DNA of 64,000 bases from contig SKCR01018430.1 of assembly GCA_019454045.1 (NCBI GenBank), positions 62,001 through 126,000 of the forward strand. The letters run 5' to 3'. This DNA is from Zanthoxylum bungeanum (lineage: Eukaryota > Streptophyta > Magnoliopsida > Sapindales > Rutaceae). Of the stretch, positions 44,644 to 56,172 are shown one piece after another; the first letter of the stretch is position 1, and the number at the start of each line of letters is the position of its first letter. The position numbers and the translations under genes are program-made. The notes under the pieces are model-generated. The model saw nothing but the letters and a program-made list of their open reading frames with translations. It was not told where the DNA came from and made no database searches.

Positions 44644-46611
44644 GGTTGAACAATTATGACCCATAGCATCACTATTGTTGTACAAATTAACTATGTGACA
44701 TAGGAAATTGCTCTTTTATCATTTGTAATTAGATTATTGGAATATATAAATGATAAAAGTCCATATGATTAGTTCCAGATTGATAAGATATAAGACAGTA
44801 TCAATCCATGAAGGTTTAATCATTAAAACATCCTTAGTCGGAGTATTATCGAGATTGGACATCGATAATGCAGAATAGACTAGTATTGCACTTGTGCGTG
44901 TTATGGGAGCATAACGACATAGTTCTCGTATATTTGGGTATTGGATACTCATGCAAGTGTAATAACAGGTTGTGTTTACCGATGGTACGGAAAGAGCTTC
45001 GCTCTGGATAGACCCCTCGGAATTCCATTGGTAGTATGACTATGTGTCTATGGAAGTCCGAATCAGAGTAGGTGTATTTGGTCTTAACTTGAGACTTGCA
45101 CCGCTAATACTTGCGACAATCAATGTACTTTGGTTTTGGTCGTCCAAGGCTTTAACCGGTTCTGTGTACGCCTCTTCTGGGTATATTGAGAATCGTAGTG
45201 TATTGGGTGTGATGTCAAAATGGAAGTATCACTCCAGTCATAGTGGAGATTATGGTCATGTAGGATACGAAACTAGTACTCTTTATTACTGCAGTCATTG
45301 GGATAATATGACTAGGTCATGATTATCCGATTATAGAGACTAGTTACCAGAGATCCGACATGTGCTTCGTATGGGGCAGACACAATTCCAGCCTCAGGCC
45401 TAGCACGTGACATCCGATATTGGATCGCAATACGCTGTACTATGTATACTACGCCTGATATAGATTACATATTCCTTTAAAAATATTTCTGGAGAATTGG
45501 GTAGGCACGGTGCTTTGCTAGAAGCCAACCATGTTTTGTAAATCGGTAAAATCGTAGTACTAGGTACATACGTGTTTGGATAGTCCGACGACCGGATTTA
45601 CTGCCAACATATCTGGGGATCTCATGGGTCGCTTCCCGAAGATTCACCGATGATGTATGACTCGCACTTTATTAATCTGGGATTAATTAATGAAGAGAGA
45701 GAAAATTAATCTGGGATTAATTACGGAGATATTTTATCTGGGATAAAATATCATTAAAAGAGAGAGAACCGTTAATTTGGAATTAATCGATAAAATAATA
45801 TATTCGATATATTAAACGAAATTGGATTTCTACGCGGAATTAAAATTAGATTTTAGTTTGGGCGAACGAGTTAATTTAGAATTAATTCGCTAGTGACGTG
45901 AATAGTAATTTTGCTAGGCATAATTATTTAATTAAATTTGATTTAATTACGTCGCAACGGAAAATTCGTTAATTCGGAATTAGTGAACCCGAGCCCGGGA
46001 GTGTTTGCGGGCCCACTCGCATTTCGAATCAAGTGGGGCCCACAAGTCACATCACGCGTCACATCATTAGTCATTCTTGTGATGGAAGTCACATCACTTT
46101 GAATGATGTGATGGTTGTCACTTGTGATTGATGGTGGTGGTTGGAAGGCTTAAATACCTTGTACAATTTTTGGAAAAGGTAATATGTATTTGATTTTTGA
46201 AATCAAATAAAAATACACACCAAACTCATCCTCTCTCTCTCCCTCCTCCTACCTCACGGCACAATGTGCCATTTTCTCTCAAATCTCTCATTGGCCGAGA
46301 GATGCAAGAAGCTTAAGGGAATTTTGTGGTAAAATTTCCAAGTGCTAGCACACCAAAGGAGTCTAACAAAGGTGATAGGGAAACCCATTCATGAGCATGA
46401 AATTCATTCTCAAAACTTAGAGCTTGAAGATCATCCATGGGGCACAAAAGAGGAGCTTGGCCGAATATTAAAGGAGGAAAAGCTTGAAGAAATTTTTGTG
46501 TTCATCGCATCATAAAAGCCGATCAAAGTGAGTATTCCGCAACTTAACTTTGATGTATTCATATATTTTCATTGCTTAATTTGATCTTGGGACTATAGTA
46601 GAAACCCAACA
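44644..46611 (+). repeat. 5' LTR of element D
   Basis: Ends in CCCAACA at 46611. Its first bases are GGTTGAAC instead of TGTTGGAC and also read in frame as Gypsy coding sequence, so the exact junction is ambiguous within 44644-44652. The hairpin cluster is at 45671-45985. Confidence 0.85.
45671..45985 (+). repeat. Cluster of three-base-loop palindromes in LTR D
   Basis: Consecutive palindromes: 45671-45687 (arms ATTAATC, loop TGG), 45704-45722 (AATTAATC, TGG), 45728-45752 (11-bp arms GATATTTTATC / GATAAAATATC, TGG), about 45770-45789 (imperfect in this copy), 45796-45814 (8-bp arms, TCG), 45818-45830 (GAAAT, TGG), about 45838-45860 (10-bp arms in other copies, TAG), about 45868-45889 (TAG), 45929-45949 (9-bp arms, TTG), about 45963-45985 (10-bp arms with one G:T, CGG). 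The cluster is present in every Copia LTR of the window. Function unknown. Confidence 0.88.
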
Positions 46612-46612
46612 A

Positions 46613-46625
46613 TGGTATTAGTGCA
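46613..46625 (+). other. Mutated primer-binding site of element D
   Basis: TGGTATTAGTGCA at the position of the initiator tRNA-Met site; several mismatches to TGGTATCAGAGCC. Probably changed after insertion. Confidence 0.75.
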
Positions 46626-48949
46626 TTGATTAAGCATGAAATTGGATTTAGGGTAAAATTTGGGTAAAATTGATTTGAGCATGATTTGATGAAATTGTTT
46701 GATTAAGTATGCTTGAATGATGATAACATAGTGTTATGCATGATCAATTTGATGGAAATTTAATTGGATTGGATTTTCCCCAAAATTTAGGCTTGGCCGA
46801 AAGTTTAGTGCCCTAAATGTCATGGTGATTTTTATTTTTTGAATCATTGGATGAGTTTGAAAGACTTGGGAATTGTTGATTTAGAATTTAATTGGATTGA
46901 AATCGAAATTGGACAAAGACCCTAAAATGTCGTGACTTATAAGCATGTAAATGAGTTGATTTTTCGATTCAATAATGTTGGACATGTGTTGATGATGATT
47001 AGCATGATTAATTGAGTAAATTGGTATTTTAGAAATGTTAATTTGGTTAATTAATTATGGCTATACACTTTAATAGATTTAATTGTGATAGTTGGAATAT
47101 TGTAATTAAATTAATTGGGCTTAAATTTGGAATTGGGCTAATAAAGTTGTATTTGGGCTTAATGGGCTTGGTTGGGCCAAGTATGGTTTAGGTTAATTGG
47201 TTGGATCCAATTGGGCCTAAAACCATTTCCATAAAGTCCAAATATAATATAATGGACCTTTAATATTTTAATTGGGCCTAATGGGCCTAAATTGATTTTT
47301 GACAAATAAGGGTGATTCCTTAAATTGGGCTTTGGTATTTGGGTTTGACCCATATTGACCAAAGTCCATGCCTTATAAATTAATTGAAAGGCCATTGGAC
47401 TTTAATTAAATTGACATTGTATGTTAATTGGGCTTTGAGACCCGTAATGATTAGATTTAGAATCTAAGTCGTAAAGGCACATTAATAAAGTGTAATTATT
47501 TAATTTGGAATTAAATATAGAATTAGTATTGAATGCAAATTAAATTGGATTTGATGTTGTAGTTTAATATAATTCAAGAATTCGTACTTGGAGTACTTAT
47601 TCTGAAAACGAGTCGGACTCGCGCAAATCAAATCGTTGTTTGAACATTGGATGGTCATTAATTTCAAATTAATTAATTGGATTAGATTGATTAATAACAT
47701 GCATTGTGTGAATACATGGATGTGATGTATGAATAATGCATATCGGATGGATATTAGATGGGTGAGGGAAATTTTGGAAATTGTTGTAATAAATTTAGAA
47801 TTTATTAAATTGGACCTGCGTGTCCAGCCTATTACCTCTTGACTCTTTGTATTTCTCTTCTCACCTATTCCCCTCAATGTAAATGAGGTTTCTTTAGAAG
47901 TGTTATGTAATTGGGTAGAAGTAAGATTTGTGCTAGCGGGAGAGAGGAAAGTGAGAGATTTGTTCTAGGAACAAGTTGTTTTAAATATCCATCCGCATAT
48001 CATTATTAATTTATTTACGCGCCTTATTATGCTTTTAGAATGCATGTTTAAGGGTGTATGATGAGACCTAATTAAAGATAATTAATTGGTTGCCAATTAC
48101 GCGAAAAACCCTCAACATATATTAAGCGTTTTCCTTCCATTGAATGTTCATTCTCAAGATCCAAGATTGGCACTGGTTTGTTGGCCAAAGTCAAGACCTT
48201 TGTCCATCGCGGATGTGTTTGAATCATGAAGGCTTTGTTCCATATCGTATGTCTTGTCCAAGTTGTGATTTGTTGGCCGAAGTCAAGATCACTTCTTGTC
48301 CATCGACATCGATTACGAAGCTTTCCAAGGTCAATGGGTTCCGCTTAAGAGGAATCATTAAGTTTGTTGTGCCAAAGCCAAGGCTTAATTGATTCAGAGG
48401 AAAAAAGTTAGGCAATATATTGGATATATTGGCATATATTAGATATATGTTTCGGATTTGGATGTCCACCTACTGGATCTAGGAATTGGATGAGATCCAA
48501 TTGATCTTAGAGATCTACCTAGTTAAATATCATACAATTTGTTGGCCAAAGTCAAGGTTGTGTGTTATTTAACGGGATCCTAGCCCACTAGGAAACAAGG
48601 TTTCCCGAGTACTCAACAGAGGGTTAGAGGCTCGCCGAAAAATAGTGGGAGGCAAGTATTAAATTTGCAATTTCGTTTAGATACTTGCCAATACGCGCTC
48701 ATTTCAATTTTTCGTCATTAATTAAATATATATTAGTTGGATTAATATTTAATCGTTGTTTTAAATAAACAGTTGGACTGTATTCAAACTACTTCAAGTT
48801 ATAGTTGATTATATAATTGGATTGTAGTAATCAATTTATTTGAATTTAAATAATCAAATTATAGTTGATTATATTGTTAGACTATAGTAATCATTATAAT
48901 TAATAGTACCTGAAATCTTTGATTGGATAGTTGGACTATAGCAATCAAG
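46626..48949 (+). other. Untranslated leader of element D
   Basis: Homologous to the leader of A. It contains the perfect stem-loop AATTGGAT / ATCCAATT at 48484-48502, the repeated GGCCAAAGTCAAG motif, the pre-gag palindromes (about 48734-48937) and both antisense open frames (47159-47395 and 48224-48469). No sense gene is visible. Confidence 0.75.
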
Positions 48950-51900
48950 ATAACTGAAAGATTAGTGTTTAAAACATAATCCTGAGAGAAAATGTTATTA
49001 AACAGCTTTTATTTTCAAATTGGGAATAATACCTCAGGATAGTCCTGAGAACTGATGAGTTACTTTATTTGATAGAGAAACATCTCGGGCCTAAGCCCGG
49101 AGTTGAGCAAATAGTAGAACATGATCTTTGGAAGATTCATGTGATGATAACTTTAGTGCTCAATCCATTTATCTTAATGCAATGACTCTTTAATTCCATT
49201 GTCAAAATAAAGGATTAGATCCTTATAACATGATAGAAATTAAAGATCTTCATAGATCTATTCTTAGATCTTGGAAGTATAAATTGCATAAAAAGCTCTT
49301 TATCTCGTGTTTGTCAGAGAGTACATCTATTGAGCACTAGGTGTCGAAGATGATTGCTGAAATCGATCAGCTGGGTTAGCTGGGCATTACCTACGTGGCC
49401 GAGACTACCAAAGATTTGATCTTATAGTCTCTACCCGAAAGCTGGGGCAGGTTCATTACGAACCAAGAGAAAACTCTTGGAGAGTTGTTGGCTATGCTCA
49501 AGGAAGCAGAGCCAGAGCTTCTAAAAAGGGGGCAAAGGCAAAATCATCACAAGTCTTCTAGGAAGACAAAGGACATATCCTAATATGTCTGCCTAAATTA
49601 TGGCAAACGGGGTCACTGGAAGTGTGACTGCCGTATGGATAAGCCAGACATGAAGGAAATAAAGGCGGGGCAAGGCTCCGACTTCAAGTATGTTTGTCAT
49701 AAACATGTTCATTATTAGTTTCAAAATTAGATTTTGATACTAAGTATTGTACATAAATATGTACTGATGTGCAGAATCTGCTGATTAGTAGGAGACTGAC
49801 TTCAGTTGAGGTTGATCTGCGAGTCAGAAACGGGATGAGAGTCGCTGTTTTAACCTTAGAAACCTAAGTTTAGGAACTACCCTTTGGGTGTGTACTTAAA
49901 TTAGGAAACTGTTAAAATGTACCTAGTTTGACTAGAAACATTATCTCTATATCAGAGTATAATCCGTTGCGGATATACCTTTATATTCTAGAACACTAAA
50001 GTGTTTTATTTTATAAAGATGATATTGAGATAAGCACATTAGATGTGAATAACAGTATTTATATTTTGAATATAAATGAATCTCAAACGTATGACATGAC
50101 AAACAAATAGCTCAAACTGAATTAATCAGATGAGACTTATTTGTGGCATTGTTGTCTGGGACACATTAAACAAGACTCATATATCCACACTTTTGAAGAG
50201 TGGATACTAGGACATATTTGATCCTATTCAAATGATGTCTACGAATCTAGTTTATTAGGCATAAAGCCTAATACACCTTTTACTTGGTAAAAGTGTAAAT
50301 GCCATCGATCTGTTAGCCCTCGTTCATAGTGACATATGTGGGCCCATATCTAGCTAGGCTATAGGTGGATATGAATACTTCGTAACCTTTACGGATGTGG
50401 CATCGCGTTATGGTTATGTTTTTATTTAGAAACACGAATCAGAAACTTTTAATAAATTCAAAGAGTTTCGACACGAAGTACACAAAAAGATCGGCTAAAG
50501 TATTAAACCGTCACGGTTAGACCATGGTGGAAAATACTTAAGCAATAAGTTTCTCGATCACCTGAAAGAATAAAGTATTCTTTCAATATGGACTCCTCCC
50601 AGAACACCTCAGTTGAGCGGTGTGTCCGAACAGAGAAGCCGAATTTTGTTGGACATGATAAGGTTAATCATGAGTCGCTCTGAGCTACTATTTTCCTTCA
50701 AGGGATACGCATTATACAGTGCAAAACTTATTTTGAATAAGGTTCCATGAAAATCTTTGACAGACTTCATATTAGATATGAACAGGAAAGAAAACGGTTT
50801 TCTCATTCCTGGAGATTTTAGAATGCTGGGCATATGTTTGGATGATACCAAACTAGAACCCAAATTGGATAAGTGCCTAATTTGTAGGTTATCCTAGGGT
50901 AACCAAAGTATAATACTTATACAACTCACTAGAGAACAATGTAATTGTTGCTCGCCATGCGATTTTCCTAAGAGGAATACCTATATGCAGTGGTAAGTGG
51001 GAGGAAAGTAAACCTCAATGAAAATCGGAGTGATACTGTTCTAGGCACCGAACCTTAATGGAACACAAACAGTTCATCAAGGATGATATTGTACCATAAT
51101 CTTCGAATACACAGGAACTGCGCAAGTCGGAGAGAGTCAGAAAATAACATGGGAGGTATGGGTTTATGATCTCACCTCAAGTATAAGTCAATCTTATTGA
51201 GGAATACGAACTGACTTCGTATGAGGAAGTGATACAAGGTATCGACTCATTTCATGGCAAAATGCCATGATATCCGAAATGGATTCCATGCATATCAACC
51301 AAGTTTGGACACTGGTTGTTGTACCGGAAGGCATTGTGCCTATTGGTACTATATGAGTCTTCAAGGAAGGCATACATGGATGGCAACATACCAACGTACT
51401 GAGCTAGGCTTGTAACGAAAAGGTATCGTTATCAACATTGTGTCGATTACGACGAAACCTTTTACCTGTTGCCATGGCTAAATCCATTTGGAAATCCTTG
51501 CTAATGCTGTATATTTCATTTATGAAATATGGCAGCTGAACGTCAAAATCGCTTTCCTTAAACGGAAACATTTTGGAGGATGTTTACAACATCCTGGCGG
51601 TTTTGTTGTACCAAAACAAGAAAACAAGGTTTGCAGGTTATTCGATCCATTTATGGATTGAAGCAAGCATTGCGTTCTTGGAACTATATCGTTTTGATGT
51701 AATCATAATGGTATATGATTTAATTCAAAATGAAAATGATTCTTGTGTATATAAGGAGGTTAGTGGGAGCCCACTGACAGTGATTGTCCTAAATAATGAT
51801 GACATGTCATTTCTTAGAAATGAAATTCCCATAATACAATCGGTGAAAGCTTGGCTTTCATGAATAATTCTCCGTAGAATACTTGGGAGAGACAACTCTT

Positions 51901-52590
51901 ATTCTAGGAATAAAGAATACTGGGATAGATCTAAAAGTTGTTGGCAGTCTCTGAGAACTCGTACATTGAAAAAAATGTACGCGACCTGGTGTCTCATATG
52001 CTTGGAGCATATGGAGTCACAATAAGGCAATCCTAGTGATGGTCACTGGATTGATGTTAAGAACATCCTTAAGTATCTTAGATGATCTAAGGATGCTTTC
52101 TTATACTATGGAGAAGAAGAACTTGAAGTGACTGGGTTCACTGCTGCAAGTTTCCTAACCGATAAAAACAACAATAAGTCATAATAAACGTATTATATAG
52201 TTTAAATAACAGAACAGTGAGCTGGAAATCTTCCAAGCAAGATATTGTTGCCGAATAAGCAACAAAAGCGGAATATTGCTGCAACTGAGGCAGCAATAGA
52301 AGCCATTTGGATCTATAATAATCCTAATCAGATTAGGTGTAGTTCTGTTAGCAGCTGAGCTAGGATAAAACACAGGCTAAAGAATTAATAGTCTCATCAA
52401 CGATCCAAGTATATACTTCAACTATTCATCTGATTCATTCGGATCATACATCGTGGCGAGGTGATGATCGAATAAATCGCATCAAATGATAACCATGCAA
52501 ATCCGCTGACGAAAGCTATTTCTCAGCAGAAGTTTGAGCGAACTGTATATAGTTCAAGTGTAGGACACTTGAGTGATTGGCTATAGGCCA
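48950..52590 (+). pseudogene. Decayed Copia gag-pol of element D
   Basis: Same order and most of the same lesions as A and E: the gag start reads ATA (48950-48952), TAG at 49338-49340 and TAG at 49425-49427. The zinc knuckle (about 49587-49630) has tyrosine in place of its second cysteine. Protease is shifted near 49720. Integrase lies at about 50150-50800, reverse transcriptase at about 51240-51850 and RNase H at about 52010-52580. The small open stretch 51573-51863 lies in the reverse transcriptase region but is frameshifted around the catalytic box. Confidence 0.84.
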
Positions 52591-52600
52591 AATGGTAGAT
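52591..52600 (+). other. Mutated polypurine tract of element D
   Basis: AATGGTAGAT in place of AAGTGGGAGAT, interrupted by T residues. Confidence 0.75.
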
Positions 52601-54582
52601 TGTTGGACAATTATGACCCATAGCATTACTTTTTGTACAAAACATGGTGTTGTTGTACAAATTAACTATGTGACATAGGAAATTGCTCTTTTATCATTTG
52701 TAATTAGATTACCGAGATATATAAATGATAAAAGTCCATATGAGTAGTTCTGGATTGATAAGATATGAGACAATATCAATCCATGAAGTTTTAATCATTA
52801 AAACATCCATAGTCGAAGTATTATCGAGATTGGACATCGATAATGCGGAATAGACTAGTATTGCACTTATGCGTGTTATGGGTGCATAACGACATAGTTC
52901 TCATATATTTGGGTATTGGATACTCATGCAAGTGTAATAGGAGGTTGTGTTTACCGATGGTACGGAAACAGCTTCGCTCTGGATAAACCCCTCGGAATTC
53001 CATTGGTAGTATGACTATGTGTCTATGGAAGTCCGAATCAGGGTAGGTGTATTTGGTCTTAACCTGAGACTTGCACCGCTGATACTTGCGACAATCAATG
53101 TACTTTGATTTTGGTCATCCAGGGCTTTAACCGGTTCTGTGTACGCCTCTTCTGGGTATATTGATAATCGTAGTGTATTGGGTGTGATGTCAAGATGGAA
53201 GTATCACTCCAGTCATAGTGGAGATGATGGTCGTGTAGGATACGGAACTAGTACTCTTTAGTATTGCAGTCATCAGAATAATATGACTAGTTCATGATTA
53301 TCCGATTATAGAGACTAGTTACCAGAGATCCGACATGTGCTTCGTACGGGGCAGACACAATTCCAGCCCCAGGCTTATCACGTGACATCCGATACTGGAT
53401 CACAATACGTTATACTATGTATACTACGCCTGATATAGATTACATATTCCTTTAAGAATATTTATGGAGAATTGGGGAGGCACGGTGCTTTACTAGAAGC
53501 CAACCATGTCTTGTAAATCGGTAAAAACGTAGTACTAGGTACGTACGTGTTCGGATAGTCCGACGGCAGGATTTACTGCCAACATATACGGGGATCTCAT
53601 AGGTCGCTTCCCGAAGATTCACCGATGATGTATGACTCGCACATTATTAATCTGGGATTAATTAGTAGAGAGAGAAAATTAATCTAGGATTAATTACAGA
53701 GATATTTTATCTGGGATAAAATATTATTTAGAGAGAGAGAACGATTAATTTGGAATTAATCGATAAAATAATATATTCGATATATTAAACGAAATTGGAT
53801 TTCGACGCGGAATTAAAATTATATTTTAGTTCGGGCGAACGAGTTAATTTAGAATTCATTCGCTAGTGACGTGAATAATAATTTTGCTAGGCCTAATTAT
53901 TTAATTAAATTTGATTTAATTACGTCGCAACGGAAAATTCGTTAATTCGGAATTAGCGAACCCGAGCCCGGGAGTGTTTGCGGGCCCACTCGCATTTCGA
54001 ATCAAGTGGGGCCCATAAGTCACATCATGGGTCACATCATTAGTCATTCTTGTGATGGAAGTCACATCACTTTGAGTGATGTGATGGTTGTCACTTGTGA
54101 TTGATGGTGGTGTTGGAAGGCTTAAATGCCTTGTACAATTTTTGGAAAAGGTAATATGTATTTGATTTTTGAAATCAAATAAAAATACACACCAAACTCA
54201 TCCTCTCTCTCTCCCTCCTCCTACCTCACGGCACAATGTGCCATTTTCTCTCAAATCTCTCCTTGGCGAGAGATGCAAGAAGCTTAAGGGAATTTTGTGG
54301 TAAAATTTCCAAGTGCTAGCACACTAAAGGAGTCTAACAAAGGTGATAGGGAAACCCATTCATGAGCATGGAATTCATTCTCAAAGCTTGTTGCTTGAAT
54401 ATCATCCATGGAACATAAAAGAGGAGCTTGGCCGAATACTAAAGGAGGAAAAGCTTGAAGAAATTTTTATGTTCATCGCATCGCAAAAGCCGATCAAAGT
54501 GAGTATTCCGCAACTTAACTTTGATATATTCATATGTTTTCATTGCTTAATTTGATCTTGGGACTATAGTAGAAACCCAACA
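52601..54582 (+). repeat. 3' LTR of element D
   Basis: 1982 bp from TGTTGG to CCCAACA, the best full-length plus-strand LTR in the window. The TATATAAAT-like box is at about 52718. Its enclosing 12-bp stem is CTTTTATCATTT (52688-52699) with AAATGATAAAAG (52723-52734). The hairpin cluster is at about 53645-53960. Confidence 0.92.
52688..52734 (+). promoter_or_regulatory. Stem enclosing a TATATAAAT box in LTR D
   Basis: Perfect 12-bp inverted repeat with a 23-base interior that ends in GATATAT, just before AAATG. It could hold the LTR TATA box. The stem is kept in Z, A, B, E, C and H, with paired changes in C. Confidence 0.6.
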
Positions 54583-56158
54583 GTATGACTATGTGTCTAT
54601 GGAAGTCCGATTCATGGTAGGTGTATTTGGTCTTAACCTGGGACTTGCATCGCTAATACTTGCGAAAATCAATATACTTTGGTTTTGGTCATCCAGGGCT
54701 TTAACAGGTTTTGTGTACGTCTCTTCTGGGTATATTGAGAATCGTAGTGTATTGGGTGTGATGTCAAAATGGAAGTATCACTTCAGTCATATGGAGATGA
54801 CGGTCACGTAGGATACGGAACTGGTGCTCTTATATGCTGCAGCTATCGGGATAATATGACTAGGTCATGTTTATCCGATTATAGAGACTAGTTACCAGAG
54901 ATCTGATATGTGCTTCGTACGGGGCAGACACAATTCCAGCCCCAGGCCTAGCACGTGACATCCGATACTGGATCGCAATACGCAATACTAGGTGTACTAC
55001 GCCTGATATAGATTACATATTCCTTTAAGAATATTTCTGGAGAATTGGGTAGGCACGGTGCTTTGCTAGAAGCCAACCATGTCTTGTAAATCGGTAAAAA
55101 ACGTAGTACTAGGTACGTACGTATTCGGATAGTCCGACGACCAGATTTACTACCAACATATCCAGGGATCTCATGGGTCGCTTCCCGAAGATTCACAATG
55201 ACGTATGACTCAGATATAATTAATGTAGGATTAATTATAAGAGAGAGAAAATTAATCTGGGATTAATTACAGAGATATTTTATCTGGGATAAAATACTAT
55301 TTAAAGAGAGAGAGAACGATTAATTTGGAATTAATCGATAAAATAATATATTCGATATATTAAACGAAATTAGATTTTGACGCGGAATTAAAATTAGATT
55401 TTTAATTCGGGCGAACGAGTTAATTTATAATTAATTCGCTAGCGACGTGAATAGTAATTTTGCTACGCATAATTATTTAATTAAATTTGATTTAATTACG
55501 TCGCAACGGAAAATTCGTTATTTTGGAATTAGCGAACCAAAGCCCGGGAGTGTTTGTGGGCCCACTCGCATTTCGAATCAAGTGGGGCCCACAAGTCACA
55601 TCACGCGTCACATCATTAGTCATTCTTGTGATGGAAGTCCATCAACTTTGAGTGATGTGATGGATGTCACTTTTGTGAGTGATGTGAGTTGTTGGAAGGC
55701 TTTAATGCCTTGTACCTTTTTTGAATTTGGTAATTGATTTTTTGTATTTGATTTTTGAAATCAAAATACACAAAAACACAACTCAATTTTTCTTCTCTCC
55801 CTCTTCCTCACTCACGGCAATGGCCTTATTTTTCTCTCAAATCTCTGGGCTTGGCCGAGAGTCTCAAGGAGTAAAAAAATAGAAGATTTGTTGCAAATCT
55901 TCAAGAGTGCTAGCACACCAAAGAGTCCCACAAAGATGATAGGGAAACTCATTCATGAGCATGAAATCACACTTAAAGCTTGGAGCTTGAAGAACAATAC
56001 ATGGAGCACAAAAATGAGGCATGGCCGAGAGCTTCAAGGAGCACGGAACTGGTGCTCTTATATGCTGCAGCTATCGGGATAATATGACTAGGTCACTTTG
56101 TTGTATTCGCACATTCCATAGCTTAATATGATCTTGGTTTGACCTATAAAACCCAACA
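54583..56158 (+). repeat. 5' LTR of element E, truncated and patched
   Basis: Lacks roughly the first 410 bp. Hairpin cluster at about 55221-55537. Positions 56043-56095 are an exact copy of 54815-54867 and replace about 58 bp of normal LTR sequence near the 3' end. It ends in CCCAACA at 56158. Confidence 0.88.
56043..56095 (+). repeat. 53-bp internal copy within LTR E
   Basis: Identical to 54815-54867 of the same LTR. In the 3' LTR of E this position instead holds the sequence seen in A and D (ending in the GATCAAAGTGAGTATTTCCGC segment). Confidence 0.9.
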
Positions 56159-56159
56159 A

Positions 56160-56172
56160 TGGTATCAGATCC
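56160..56172 (+). other. Primer-binding site of element E
   Basis: TGGTATCAGATCC, one mismatch to the site of A. Confidence 0.85.

Larger units (their letters stand above)
44644..54582 (+). mobile_element. Copia element D, non-autonomous
   Basis: 5' LTR (44644-46611), mutated primer site, leader, decayed gag-pol, mutated polypurine tract and 3' LTR (52601-54582). Internal length is 5989 bp. The LTRs share private variants, such as CAATGTACTTT and AACCGGTTC, so they are a true pair. The 5' end lacks a canonical TGTTGG and there is no matching target duplication on the two sides (CAAGA before, GTATG after), so the left junction is rearranged. Confidence 0.88.
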
